NCBI GenBank assembly: GCA_003220055.1
Contig: QHRF01000082.1
Span: 1-43,461, forward strand
Direction of reading: 5' to 3'
DNA from: Verrucomicrobiota bacterium
Lineage (GTDB): Bacteria; Verrucomicrobiota; Verrucomicrobiia; Chthoniobacterales; UBA10450
DNA: 43,461 nt
Position numbers and translations under genes: made by a program. Of the stretch, positions 34,968-42,810 are shown in pieces. Numbering within the stretch: the first letter of the stretch is position 1; each line of letters begins with the position of its first letter. The notes under the pieces were generated by a model that worked only from the letters and a program-made list of their open reading frames with translations, was not told where the DNA came from and did no database searches.

Positions 34968-35199
34968 GAAAAGCGAACGCGGTTGCCGGTTGTCCTCAAA
35001 CCAACTGACAATTTTGTAATTGTTGATCACGCCGGTTGAGCCACGCCTTTCGTCATAATGCAGGTTTGAGACGCATGGCGGAGGAGTTCATCAGAAAAAG
35101 GGATGCCAGGAACAAGGCGGAGACGGCAGTAATAGACTGCGCGGCCCTATGTCACTCATTCGTGACAATTTCCTGGTTTGCCGTCCGGCTAGGCCTGCC
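34968..35199. other. Spacer between sco and rfbA, no gene seen
   Basis: 232 bp between two convergent genes. Reading frames here are short and show no signal, domain or ribosome site. I see no strong terminator hairpin or repeat. It could hold both transcription ends. Confidence 0.5.
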
Positions 35200-36096
35200 T
35201 CAACCGACCGGTTCCGGACCGGCGGTGGGACCTTCGTCGCAGACCATTCGCAAGTACTCGCGGTAATCGCCGCTTGGCAGTTGATCGATGATTTTCGCGA
35301 GATTCGATTGGGTGATGAATTTCATCCGCAACGCAACTTCTTCAAGACATGCGACTTTAAGTCCCTGTCGATGTTCGATCGTGGCGATGTAATTGCCGGC
35401 TTCGAGCAGACTCGTTTGCGTGCCGGTATCGAGCCAGGCCATCCCGCGGCTGAGCAATTTCACATGGAGCTTGTTTTTCTTAAGGTAGAGCAAATTTAAG
35501 TCGGTGATTTCGAGCTCGCCGCGTGCGGACGGGCGCAACGTTTTGCAAAGATCGACAACCTGATCGTCGTAAACATAAAGACCCGGCACCGCAAAATGTG
35601 TTTTCGGATGCTTCGGTTTTTCTTCGAGACTGATCGCGCGACCATTGCGGTCGAACTCGACCACACCATAACGTTCCGGGTCGCGCACCTGATAACCGAA
35701 AATGCATGCTCCGCTCTTGATCGCGAGCGCTTCACGGAAAAAATCAAGTTTCCCGTAGAAGATGTTGTCGCCCAGAATCAGGCACGCGCCGGAGTCGCCA
35801 ATGAATTTGCCGCCGATCAAAAAAGCCTCGGCGATGCCGTTTGGTTTCGCCTGTTCTGCATATTGGATCTTGATTCCGAGCTGGGAACCGTCGCCCAGGA
35901 AATCCTGCAGCATTGGCACATCTTTCGGCGTGGAAATGATCAGGACATCGCGCTGGCCGCCGAGCATGAGGGTCGCGAGCGGATAACAGATCATCGGTTT
36001 GTCGTAAACTGGGAGCAGTTGTTTGCACACGATCTTGGTGATCGGAAAAAGTCGGCTGCCGGCGCCGCCCGCAAGAATGATGGCCTTCTTTGTCAT
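35200..36096 (-). CDS. rfbA: Glucose-1-phosphate thymidylyltransferase
   Basis: 298 residues, the usual length. The nucleotide-binding loop KAIILAGGAGSRLFPIT, KQLLPVYDKPMICYPLATLM, VLIISTPKDVPMLQDFLGDG, GIAEAFLIGGKFIGD and LILGDNIFYGK are diagnostic for RfbA/RmlA, which makes dTDP-glucose from dTTP and glucose-1-phosphate for rhamnose and other deoxysugars of surface glycans. The other rml genes are not in the window. It is separated by ~100 bp, holding a palindromic element, from the Dabb gene on the same strand. Confidence 0.95.
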   Translation of the reverse strand: MTKKAIILAGGAGSRLFPITKIVCKQLLPVYDKPMICYPLATLMLGGQRDVLIISTPKDVPMLQDFLGDGSQLGIKIQYAEQAKPNGIAEAFLIGGKFIGDSGACLILGDNIFYGKLDFFREALAIKSGACIFGYQVRDPERYGVVEFDRNGRAISLEEKPKHPKTHFAVPGLYVYDDQVVDLCKTLRPSARGELEITDLNLLYLKKNKLHVKLLSRGMAWLDTGTQTSLLEAGNYIATIEHRQGLKVACLEEVALRMKFITQSNLAKIIDQLPSGDYREYLRMVCDEGPTAGPEPVG

Positions 36097-36102
36097 GCTT
36101 CT

Positions 36103-36186
36103 GTCATGTCGAGCGAAGTCGGGACATCTCTAGATATTTCCGACCTCGGAAATAGGGACAGATTCCTCGACTACGCTCGGAATGAC
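36103..36186. repeat. Palindromic repeat upstream of rfbA
   Basis: The left end, GTCATGTCGAGCGAAGTCG (from 36103), pairs with the right end, CTCGACTACGCTCGGAATGAC (to 36186), with ~18 of 22 positions complementary, around a ~40 bp centre which itself contains TTTCCGA/TCGGAAA (36137-36143 and 36148-36154 region). This is a REP/MITE-like unit, related in its GTCATCC/GTCATTCC ends to the element at 17224-17421. It lies between the Dabb and rfbA genes in the transcribed direction. Confidence 0.65.
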
Positions 36187-36195
36187 AAAGAAAAA

Positions 36196-36513
36196 CTAGG
36201 AAAACCGCACATCTTTGCCCGGATCCATCTCAAAATCCAGGTTGAGCGAATCGGCCGTGTTCGGTTTGATAATTTCTTCCATGAACTTCACAAAAATGGG
36301 GTCCTCTCGAAATATCGCGAACTTGTCCATCGATTCGAAATCGATCGCGATGAAAAAGGGCCACTGCAACTCCGGATCGACGCGCTTTCCGCATTTGATA
36401 TTCAGCACCTCCGGAATCTTCAAGAGCTGCATTCGAGTGTTCATCATCATCTCCTCGACGCGAGCGGGAGTTACCTCGGGCTTGAGTTTATAAAGGACGA
36501 CGTGGTGAATCAT
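36196..36513 (-). CDS. Dabb (stress-responsive alpha/beta barrel) domain protein
   Basis: 105 residues, one domain. The start MIHHVVLYKLKPEVTPARVE and the later GKRVDPELQWPFFIAIDF and FMEEIIKP are typical of the Dabb fold, a dimeric ferredoxin-like alpha/beta barrel found in plants and bacteria. Bacterial members have no settled function. It lies upstream of rfbA on the same strand, with a palindromic element between them, and is divergent from the membrane protein at 36590. Confidence 0.85.
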   Translation of the reverse strand: MIHHVVLYKLKPEVTPARVEEMMMNTRMQLLKIPEVLNIKCGKRVDPELQWPFFIAIDFESMDKFAIFREDPIFVKFMEEIIKPNTADSLNLDFEMDPGKDVRFS

Positions 36514-36532
36514 GGAAGGCTAAAGGTATTAG

Positions 36533-36550
36533 GCGGTCTCGGCAGACCGC
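36533..36550. other. Short perfect hairpin in a divergent promoter region
   Basis: GCGGTCT (36533-36539), loop CGGC, AGACCGC (36544-36550): a perfect 7 bp stem with a 4 nt loop between the divergent starts at 36513 and 36590. No T run follows, so it is not an obvious terminator. It could be an operator-like dyad or part of a dispersed repeat. Confidence 0.4.
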
Positions 36551-36589
36551 GCAAGTGGTAATCGGGCGATCTCAGAAGCAAAAATATCG

Positions 36590-37852
36590 ATGGACGATTC
36601 CGGCTTAAACAACTCTAAAATGGCGACCGTGGAGGCCATCAATAAGCATCGCGATCTTTGGGTAGCAAGCGCCCTTGCCCTGGTCACACTGCTCCTTTTC
36701 TATTTTTCGACTAAGGCGACGCAGTGGCATTTTGATTATACCTCGCGCATCGCTTCGGCCCTTTTGCAAGGCGATCTCGGCCTTCGCCAACCGGCGCCGT
36801 CCTGGCTCAACGAAATGGTTCCGGCCAACGGCAGATATTACTCTGTATTTCCGCTAGGCGCGGTTCTGAGCATGATGCCGGTCGCCGTCTTACAAAAAAC
36901 AAGACTGATCCACGATTTTCCGGGCCGCGCTCTGGCCGCATTGATCGCAGCCCTCTCCGTCTGGTTTCTGTTTCGTTTGTCGGTGATCGGAACCAAATCG
37001 CTGCCAAAACGAATTTTACTTTCGCTGGTTCTGATTTTTGGGACGTGGACCTGGTGCAATCTCGGCTTCGGCGGCGCCTGGCAAATTGCGCTTGGCCTTG
37101 CTCTACTCGGCCAGATAGCGGCTTTGTATTTTGTTCTGGTTGAATTTCGGCCGCTTCTGGCGGGAGCATTTTTTGCTCTCGCGCTCGGCAATCGCACCGA
37201 GCTGGTGCTTTGCCTCCCGATCTTTATTTATTTTTTGATCAGGCGAGCGGCTCCCGACGCCAAAGGTTGGAAAGCACTCGTGCAACAGTCGCGCGAGAAA
37301 TCGCGAGTGTTCATCTGCTTTTTGATTGTTCCCGCCGCTCTCGGTCTGTTCACCGCCCTTTACAATTACGCCCGTTTTCACTCGATCTTCGATTTTGGCT
37401 ACTCGCACATCCCCAACGTTTTGCAGGAGCCCTGGTACCGGCACGGACTTTTCTCGCTTCACGCTATTCCCTGGAACGTTCACAAAATGTTGTTCGAAGG
37501 TTTTCGAGATGCGCCCAATTTTCCGTTCCTGAGTTTTTATCCGTTCGGTTGTTCTATTTTTCTGGTCAGTCCGTTCCTGTTTTTGATTTTTCGCGAGGGT
37601 GGACCCCACAAAGCCCCCACATGGATCGCTATCGCTTTACTGACATTTGCGCTCTGGGCTCATGGCAATCCGGGCGGATGGCAGTTCTCCTATCGTTACG
37701 CCACGGAGCTTTTGCCGTGGATGTTTCTTTTGTTACTCGGCAACGGCCCGGCGAAAATTTCTGCGATCGAGCTGTCACTTTTTGTTGTTTCGGTGACGAT
37801 CAACGCGCTCGCCACCTATCAATTTCTTTGGACGAATCAAATCCACCCTTGA
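36590..37852 (+). CDS. Polytopic membrane protein, GT-C-like glycosyltransferase suspected
   Basis: 420 residues with about ten to eleven membrane helices. After helix 1 comes the exoplasmic-type segment HFDYTSRIASALLQGDLGLR, which resembles the first loop of GT-C enzymes with an early Asp. The region GNRTELVLCLPIFIYFLIR and the C-terminal WQFSYRYATELLPWMFLLLL also recall dolichyl-phosphate-sugar transferase-like proteins. It is followed on the same strand, after 22 bp, by two PIG-V-like genes, which supports a role in membrane glycosylation. I could not assign a family with certainty. ATG at 36590; a second in-frame ATG lies at 36620. Confidence 0.62.
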   Translation: MDDSGLNNSKMATVEAINKHRDLWVASALALVTLLLFYFSTKATQWHFDYTSRIASALLQGDLGLRQPAPSWLNEMVPANGRYYSVFPLGAVLSMMPVAVLQKTRLIHDFPGRALAALIAALSVWFLFRLSVIGTKSLPKRILLSLVLIFGTWTWCNLGFGGAWQIALGLALLGQIAALYFVLVEFRPLLAGAFFALALGNRTELVLCLPIFIYFLIRRAAPDAKGWKALVQQSREKSRVFICFLIVPAALGLFTALYNYARFHSIFDFGYSHIPNVLQEPWYRHGLFSLHAIPWNVHKMLFEGFRDAPNFPFLSFYPFGCSIFLVSPFLFLIFREGGPHKAPTWIAIALLTFALWAHGNPGGWQFSYRYATELLPWMFLLLLGNGPAKISAIELSLFVVSVTINALATYQFLWTNQIHP

Positions 37853-37874
37853 GCGGTAGAACGAAGATTTTGCA

Positions 37875-39035
37875 GTGAACGAAGAAGCGCCAACATCGCC
37901 GTGGCAAACAATCAGAAACGCCGGGGCGCGGGTCACAGGTCTCTTGCCGGGCGACGACTGGCTCGTCATCGGCTGGGTGCTGACGATTCGAGTTTTGCTC
38001 TTCGTCTTCGGGTCGAAGAGCTATCAGATTCTCGAAAATAAACGGACCGCCGGTTGGTTCGGCTGGCTCGATCTTTGGAATCGCTGGGACGCGGACCAGT
38101 ACCTCAAGCTGGCGAAATTTGGCTACACCAATGTCAGTGTTTGGAAGGCGTGGTTCTATCCGCTTTATCCCTGGTCTGTCCGCATCGTTGCGTTCCTAAA
38201 CGGGAATTATCTCGTTTCGGCTTTGGTCGTCTCGGCGGCATCGTTATTCGTCGCTGCGCTTTTGTTGCGGCGGCTGGTTGAGATTGATTTTTCTCCGCAG
38301 GTTGCGCTCCGATCGGTCTGGTTCTTTTTAATCTTTCCGACCGCATATTTTTTGCACGCGCCCTATACCGAAAGCCTGTTTCTTGCGCTGGTCCTCGGCA
38401 GCGTGCTGGCCGCGCGGAGAGAAATTTGGTGGCTGGCAGGAACACTTGGAGCACTTGCGTGGATGACGCGCGCGAACGGCATCGTTTTGGTTCCCGCACT
38501 CGCGGTTGAAGCCGGCTATCAACTCTGGAAAACGAAACGTTGGAATTGGAAATGGCTTTGGATCGCGCTCGTGCCAATCGGATTCGGTGTCTATCTGTTC
38601 CTGAACTGGCGGGTCACCGGCGATCCGTTCGCGGCTTTTCGGATGCGCAAAACGATGTCCTCCACCTCGGTCGCCTGGCCCTGGGTTGGAATGCGCGGCG
38701 CGCTCGGGATCATGATGGATTGGAAACCCGGTCAGGCCGAAATGGTCGGAACGCAGGAATTCGTTTTCGCCCTCGTTGGCCTGATTGGCGTGGTTGTCAG
38801 CTGGATAAAATTGCGGCCGATTTACGCAATCTGGATGACCGGCAATTGGCTACTTTTCGCCGGCGTGACCTTTTTGGAAAGCATGCCCCGTTACACCCTG
38901 ACCATGTTTCCAATTTTTATTCTCTTCGGTTTGCTCTCGGCCAATCGTTTTTGGAGCGTCGCCCTTACCGTGTGGTCGTTGCTCTTTCTGGGGCTTTTCA
39001 CCAGTTTGTTCGTGCGCGGCTGGTGGGCGTTTTAA
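37875..39035 (+). CDS. PIG-V-like mannosyltransferase family membrane protein (copy 1)
   Basis: 386 residues, about nine to ten membrane helices, GTG start. PIG-V/GPI mannosyltransferase 2-like signatures: LWNRWDADQYLKLAKFGY (catalytic-type WDxxxYLxxAxxGY in the first exoplasmic loop), WFYPLYPWSVRI, FFLIFPTAYFLHAPYTESLF, and MTRANGIVLVPAL. Bacterial members presumably transfer a sugar from a polyprenyl-phosphate donor. The next gene is a close paralogue in tandem, 15 bp downstream. Confidence 0.82.
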   Translation: MNEEAPTSPWQTIRNAGARVTGLLPGDDWLVIGWVLTIRVLLFVFGSKSYQILENKRTAGWFGWLDLWNRWDADQYLKLAKFGYTNVSVWKAWFYPLYPWSVRIVAFLNGNYLVSALVVSAASLFVAALLLRRLVEIDFSPQVALRSVWFFLIFPTAYFLHAPYTESLFLALVLGSVLAARREIWWLAGTLGALAWMTRANGIVLVPALAVEAGYQLWKTKRWNWKWLWIALVPIGFGVYLFLNWRVTGDPFAAFRMRKTMSSTSVAWPWVGMRGALGIMMDWKPGQAEMVGTQEFVFALVGLIGVVVSWIKLRPIYAIWMTGNWLLFAGVTFLESMPRYTLTMFPIFILFGLLSANRFWSVALTVWSLLFLGLFTSLFVRGWWAF

Positions 39036-39050
39036 AGATCGACGATCATC

Positions 39051-40172
39051 GTGAAGGCGATGTTATGGCGCGTCACCGGCTGGTTGCCGCGCGACGATTG
39101 GCTTGTAATTGGTTGGGCGTTGGCGATCAAGACGCTGCTATTGGCGCTTGGTGCCGCGAGCTATCAGGCATTTGAAGAAGAAGACGTTCCATTCGGCCGG
39201 TTGTGGCTGGAAATCTGGAACCAATGGGACGCGACCCACTTTCTGCGAATCGCCGAGTTCGGTTACAGCGCCGCCGATAAATTCAAAGCGTGGTTCTATC
39301 CATTTTATCCGTGGTGCGTCCGCGCCTTTTCCTACCTCACCGGCGATTTCCTGATCGCTTCCTTCATCGTGTCCGGGATTGCGCTTTTGTTCGCCGTTGT
39401 CATTTTGCGCCGCCTTACTGCCATCGAGTGGAACGCCGCAATCGCTCGCCGCGCCGTTTACTTTTTTCTGATTTTTCCTCCGGCTTACGTCCTCCACATC
39501 GGCTACACCGAAAGCCTTTTTCTTGCTTTAGCCATTGGCTCCATCTTCGCGGCGCGCCAGGAACGCTGGTGGCTCGCCGGCGTCCTCGGCGCCTTTGCCT
39601 GGATGACCCGCGCGAACGGCATTGTGTTGCTTCCGGCGCTCGCAGTCGAAGCTGGTCACCAATGGTTCATCACCAGGCGCTGGCGCTGGCAATGGCTCTG
39701 GATCGCGGTCGTTCCCGCTGGCTTCGCCGTTTACTTGTTTCTCAATTGGCGCATTTCGGGCGACCCATTCGCGTTTCTAAAAATGCGCAGGCAGCTGTTC
39801 CATATGTCCTTCTCCTGGCCATGGAACGGAATCGCGGACGCGTTTCGCAATGTCCGCCGCGCTCCAAATCAGGCCGAAATTGTTGGGACCCAGGAAGCGC
39901 TCTTTACTCTTCTCGGGTTCGCCTGTGCGATCGTGAGCTGGGTCAAGCTCCGGCCGGTCTACGCAGCTTGGGTAACCGGAAACTGGCTGCTGCTGGCCAG
40001 TGTCACTTTCATTGAAAGCATGCCGCGCTACACCCTGACCATGTTTCCGATTTTTTTTCTCTTCGCTTTCGTAGGCGAGAAGCGCTTTTGGAGCGCTCTT
40101 GTCACAATCTGGTCGCTGCTTTCCCTGGCGCTTTTCAGCGGCCTTTTCGTCCGCGGCTGGTGGGTATTCTGA
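39051..40172 (+). CDS. PIG-V-like mannosyltransferase family membrane protein (copy 2)
   Basis: 373 residues from a GTG at 39051; an ATG at 39060 is an alternative. It matches the previous protein along its whole length, with many identical blocks (DDWLVIGW, KAWFYPFYPW, YTESLFLAL, WMTRANGIVL, ALAVEAG, MVGTQE/IVGTQE, ESMPRYTLTMFPIF, and the FVRGWW end). The same catalytic-type segment, WNQWDATHFLRIAEFGY, is kept. It is a tandem duplicate that has diverged, mainly in the first loop and near residues 250-280, so the two may differ in substrate. Confidence 0.82.
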   Translation: MKAMLWRVTGWLPRDDWLVIGWALAIKTLLLALGAASYQAFEEEDVPFGRLWLEIWNQWDATHFLRIAEFGYSAADKFKAWFYPFYPWCVRAFSYLTGDFLIASFIVSGIALLFAVVILRRLTAIEWNAAIARRAVYFFLIFPPAYVLHIGYTESLFLALAIGSIFAARQERWWLAGVLGAFAWMTRANGIVLLPALAVEAGHQWFITRRWRWQWLWIAVVPAGFAVYLFLNWRISGDPFAFLKMRRQLFHMSFSWPWNGIADAFRNVRRAPNQAEIVGTQEALFTLLGFACAIVSWVKLRPVYAAWVTGNWLLLASVTFIESMPRYTLTMFPIFFLFAFVGEKRFWSALVTIWSLLSLALFSGLFVRGWWVF

Positions 40173-40193
40173 GTCAGAGGTCAGAAGTCAGAA
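40173..40193. repeat. Heptamer tandem repeat, three units
   Basis: GTCAGAG, GTCAGAA, GTCAGAA stand head to tail directly after the stop codon of the second PIG-V-like gene and 4 bp before the nuoA stop codon. The 7 bp period is the same as in the two tracts of the actB-actC gap, with a different unit. Confidence 0.75.
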
Positions 40194-40197
40194 AGGC

Positions 40198-40569
40198 TTA
40201 CTTTCGGAAATCGAGCGCGCCTTTCTTCAAAGCATAAACGTAACCAACCATTAAGATCGTGATGAAGCTAAGCATGCTCCAGAAGATCACGCTGCTGTGC
40301 ACGATCGCTTCCTTGTAAACGACCGCCCATGGATACATGAACACGATTTCGAGGTCGAACAGGATGAAGAGCATCGCCACGAGATAGAACTTTACGCTGA
40401 AGCGTGGTTGTGCCTCTCCTTGCGGAATCATCCCGCACTCATAGGCAGTGTCTTTCGCCGGCGTGCGTCGCCCGCTTTTTCCGAGCAGCACGCTGATCAA
40501 GAGCGCCGACGCAGCAAAACCGATCGCAACAATGATCTGCAGGAGAACCGGCAGATATTCTTGAATCAT
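40198..40569 (-). CDS. nuoA: NADH-quinone oxidoreductase subunit A
   Basis: 123 residues from the ATG at 40569, with a GGAGG ribosome site 5 nt upstream; the earlier in-frame TTG at 40581 is less likely. Three membrane helices; AYECGMIPQGEAQPRFSVKFYLVAMLFILFDLE is the diagnostic NuoA/ND3 loop and second helix. In complex I it sits at the junction of the peripheral arm and membrane arm. Here it is not followed by nuoB: the next sequence is the heptamer repeat and a convergent gene. It lies downstream of a small gene, 29 bp away, on the same strand. Confidence 0.94.
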   Translation of the reverse strand: MIQEYLPVLLQIIVAIGFAASALLISVLLGKSGRRTPAKDTAYECGMIPQGEAQPRFSVKFYLVAMLFILFDLEIVFMYPWAVVYKEAIVHSSVIFWSMLSFITILMVGYVYALKKGALDFRK

Positions 40570-40598
40570 TGCGGCCTCCAACTACGGCCGAGTTGTGA

Positions 40599-40925
40599 TT
40601 ATTTTACCACCGCCAGACGCGGGCTTGGAATATGTCCGTTTTGGGGCGCGATCGCTTTCGCCAGCGATGAAGGGAGACCCTTGTATTTCTTGCCATTCTT
40701 CTTCACTGCGCCGCGCGCAACCAGGTTCTGGAGTTTTTCGTAAGCACGCAACCGAAGCATTTCCTCGCCTCCGCTCGCGGCGTTTCGCGCGCGAAGATTC
40801 TCGTGCACAATATCAAAGAGTTCCTTGAACTCGTAAGAGGCACGACGAGAGAGCACCGCCACGAGTTCCTCGGTGACCAAATCAGGAACTCGACGAGAAA
40901 ATGCGTTTTTCTTGAGAATAGCCAT
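40599..40925 (-). CDS. Small conserved-looking protein, function unknown
   Basis: 108 residues from the ATG at 40925; the frame is open further, but the upstream stretch has Cys-rich, non-typical codons. It contains mostly helix-forming residues, with VTEELVAVLSRRASYEFKEL and RLRAYEKLQNLVARGAVKK followed by a basic patch (NGKKYKGL). The second half reads like a small winged-helix unit (AYEKLQNLVARGAVKK...YKGL), which would suggest DNA binding; this is a guess from pattern. It is directly upstream of nuoA on the same strand. Confidence 0.6.
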   Translation of the reverse strand: MAILKKNAFSRRVPDLVTEELVAVLSRRASYEFKELFDIVHENLRARNAASGGEEMLRLRAYEKLQNLVARGAVKKNGKKYKGLPSSLAKAIAPQNGHIPSPRLAVVK

Positions 40926-41044
40926 AGGGCGAAAACAGTAGCACGTTTTGTTCAAACTAACAGCACAATCTGACACTGGTCGCTGACTTAGACCATGCTA
41001 GGTAATTTAGCGCCGAAATGGCGCACTTGCCGGCGCCTACCAGT
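40926..41044. other. Spacer with small hairpin
   Basis: 119 bp between two leftward genes. GCGCC (41010-41014) and GGCGC (41020-41024) form a 5 bp stem. On the minus strand it is followed by an AT-rich stretch, so it could be a weak terminator for the gene at 41045-42760. The rest should contain the promoter of the small gene-nuoA pair. Confidence 0.35.
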
Positions 41045-42760
41045 CTATCGATGCCCCTGTTTTTGGCTTATCGCCCAGGCGATAGCGGGCAGGGCAAGTC
41101 CTATGTCCAACGTTACCGGCCCGGTCGATTCAGTCACATAGCCGTCGCCGTCATATCGTTGGGAAGAAACGAGCGGAGTGAGGTGTTTGGTCACGATTTC
41201 TGGCGGCGGCAGCTTGCCCACATCGACATAATCGGAGATCGCCGGCATAAAGGCCGCGCTCATTAACAGCATCGGCCGCAAGGCCGCGTCCAGTCGCGAG
41301 TAAAGTAGTGCTGTATCCACGTAAATGAATGCGTCCGTCGGGGCCGGCACCGCCCGCACGGCCAATCTGTACGCGGACGAATCTGCCAGTGCTCCGGACG
41401 CTTTCGTGCTCCGACTGATCGCCGATTCCACCGATGCTGAATCGAGTCCGGCAATCAGGAGCTGGTTCGACAACGCAATTGTCGGTGTGATCGCGAAGAG
41501 TGCGGCCGGCGATTGCATGTAAAAATAAAGAACGCCGTTCTTTTCCGTTTTTGTCCAAGGCGCATCCTCATCGATCGCATGGGTCAGCGCATTCGCGATT
41601 TTGTTTGCGCGGACCGGATCTTTTACACGTAAGCTGGTAATGATCGACGGCCATCGCGCGCTCTGCGGCCAATCGGCCAACGATCCCAATTCCAGATCGA
41701 AGGCGGCTTTCCAATCGTCTACGCTCACGCCGGCGCGTGTCGCGACATCGAACACTTTCTGCAGCCAGCTTCCGAGCGGCAAACCGCCTTGGTCGATTCC
41801 GGCAAGTCTGCTGGGATTGAGCAATGTCGCGAGATACAAAACTGTGTCAGCACTGCCGAGCGCGAGCGATGAGCGCGTCAGTTTTTGGTCGGACTGCGCC
41901 TTTGGCATTCCGACAAACAAAACGTTACGGATTTTCCCCTTGTCGAATCGCGGAGCGGCGCAAATGCTCCGAATCTGTTCAACCATCGCACTCTGATCCG
42001 CAGAAGTCCCGATGGCATTGCTCAGCGACGTTAGGTTTCCCGATAACGCTTTCGGCTGGAGATAGAAGAGTAAGGAGTAACTCGAAGGCATGTGCGCCAT
42101 TGCCGCGTGAAATGTGTCATCGCCCTCGAGCGTTAATTTTCCGCCACCGGACGAACCCGCCGTGGTGCCAGCGCGACCGTCGGCTCGATCGAGAACCGCT
42201 TTTAGTTCGGTCAGGTCGTTCGATGCGAAAAACCATTGTCCGTCGTAAACCGTCGCGATCTGATTTGGCGCCGCGCCCGCGATGTCGATCTTATGTTGCT
42301 CATAATCCAGGCTCTCGTGCGCTGAAGCATCGCGCACGATTTGTGACCGCCATTTGCCGACGATCTTTTCCGCCTCGGATTGGCTTCCATGAAAACGAAA
42401 ACCACCCGCGAAATGTGGCCCGGTGTTGTCGATCGAAGTGACTGCGAGGAAGGCGTCCTTTAGGTCGAGCTGCTCGATATCACTCACCGTCTCTGAGACC
42501 GTGTCGCTCTGCGGAACTCTCGAGAGCGGCTTGTTCAAGAAATCCTGGACCGCCGGTTCCTGGTAGAGCTTGTAAAGATCGGACTCGTGCCATTCGTTCC
42601 GGGTGCGATTGAAATCCGGGAGATGCGCAAGCGCGATCGTCCCGCGCGGGAGCAGCGCGGTCACGGCTGCATGCGGCGTGCGCTCGGCGCGGCGTAATCC
42701 GTACAAAATCCCGATCGCCGCCAGCGCGGCGATGAATACCATTAGAGCGAGACGCTTCAT
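41045..42760 (-). CDS. Large exported or membrane-anchored protein of unknown function (DUF3352-like)
   Basis: 571 residues from the ATG at 42760; the frame is open to 42781. A basic start and hydrophobic run (LALMVFIAALAAIGILYGL) form a signal anchor. The rest should be periplasmic: LLPRGTIALAHLPDFNRTRNE, repeated alpha/beta-type segments with phrases such as DAFLAVTSIDN and QWFFASNDLTELKAVLDR, and DAFIYVDTALLYSRLDAALR. The layout (an early xLPxxTxxxxHLPDF and late repeats of a similar fold) resembles the poorly known DUF3352 family, but I am not certain. No cofactor motif is seen. It lies between xerC/D and the nuoA pair, all on the minus strand. Confidence 0.65.
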   Translation of the reverse strand: MKRLALMVFIAALAAIGILYGLRRAERTPHAAVTALLPRGTIALAHLPDFNRTRNEWHESDLYKLYQEPAVQDFLNKPLSRVPQSDTVSETVSDIEQLDLKDAFLAVTSIDNTGPHFAGGFRFHGSQSEAEKIVGKWRSQIVRDASAHESLDYEQHKIDIAGAAPNQIATVYDGQWFFASNDLTELKAVLDRADGRAGTTAGSSGGGKLTLEGDDTFHAAMAHMPSSYSLLFYLQPKALSGNLTSLSNAIGTSADQSAMVEQIRSICAAPRFDKGKIRNVLFVGMPKAQSDQKLTRSSLALGSADTVLYLATLLNPSRLAGIDQGGLPLGSWLQKVFDVATRAGVSVDDWKAAFDLELGSLADWPQSARWPSIITSLRVKDPVRANKIANALTHAIDEDAPWTKTEKNGVLYFYMQSPAALFAITPTIALSNQLLIAGLDSASVESAISRSTKASGALADSSAYRLAVRAVPAPTDAFIYVDTALLYSRLDAALRPMLLMSAAFMPAISDYVDVGKLPPPEIVTKHLTPLVSSQRYDGDGYVTESTGPVTLDIGLALPAIAWAISQKQGHR

Positions 42761-42810
42761 GAGCCGCCTTCCATCAACCATTAACCCTCAACGATCAACT
42801 TCGGTTTCGA

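Noticed and set aside
35036-35266. 76-codon open frame between sco and rfbA
   Set aside because: No ribosome site, no recognisable domain, and its end runs into rfbA on the other strand.
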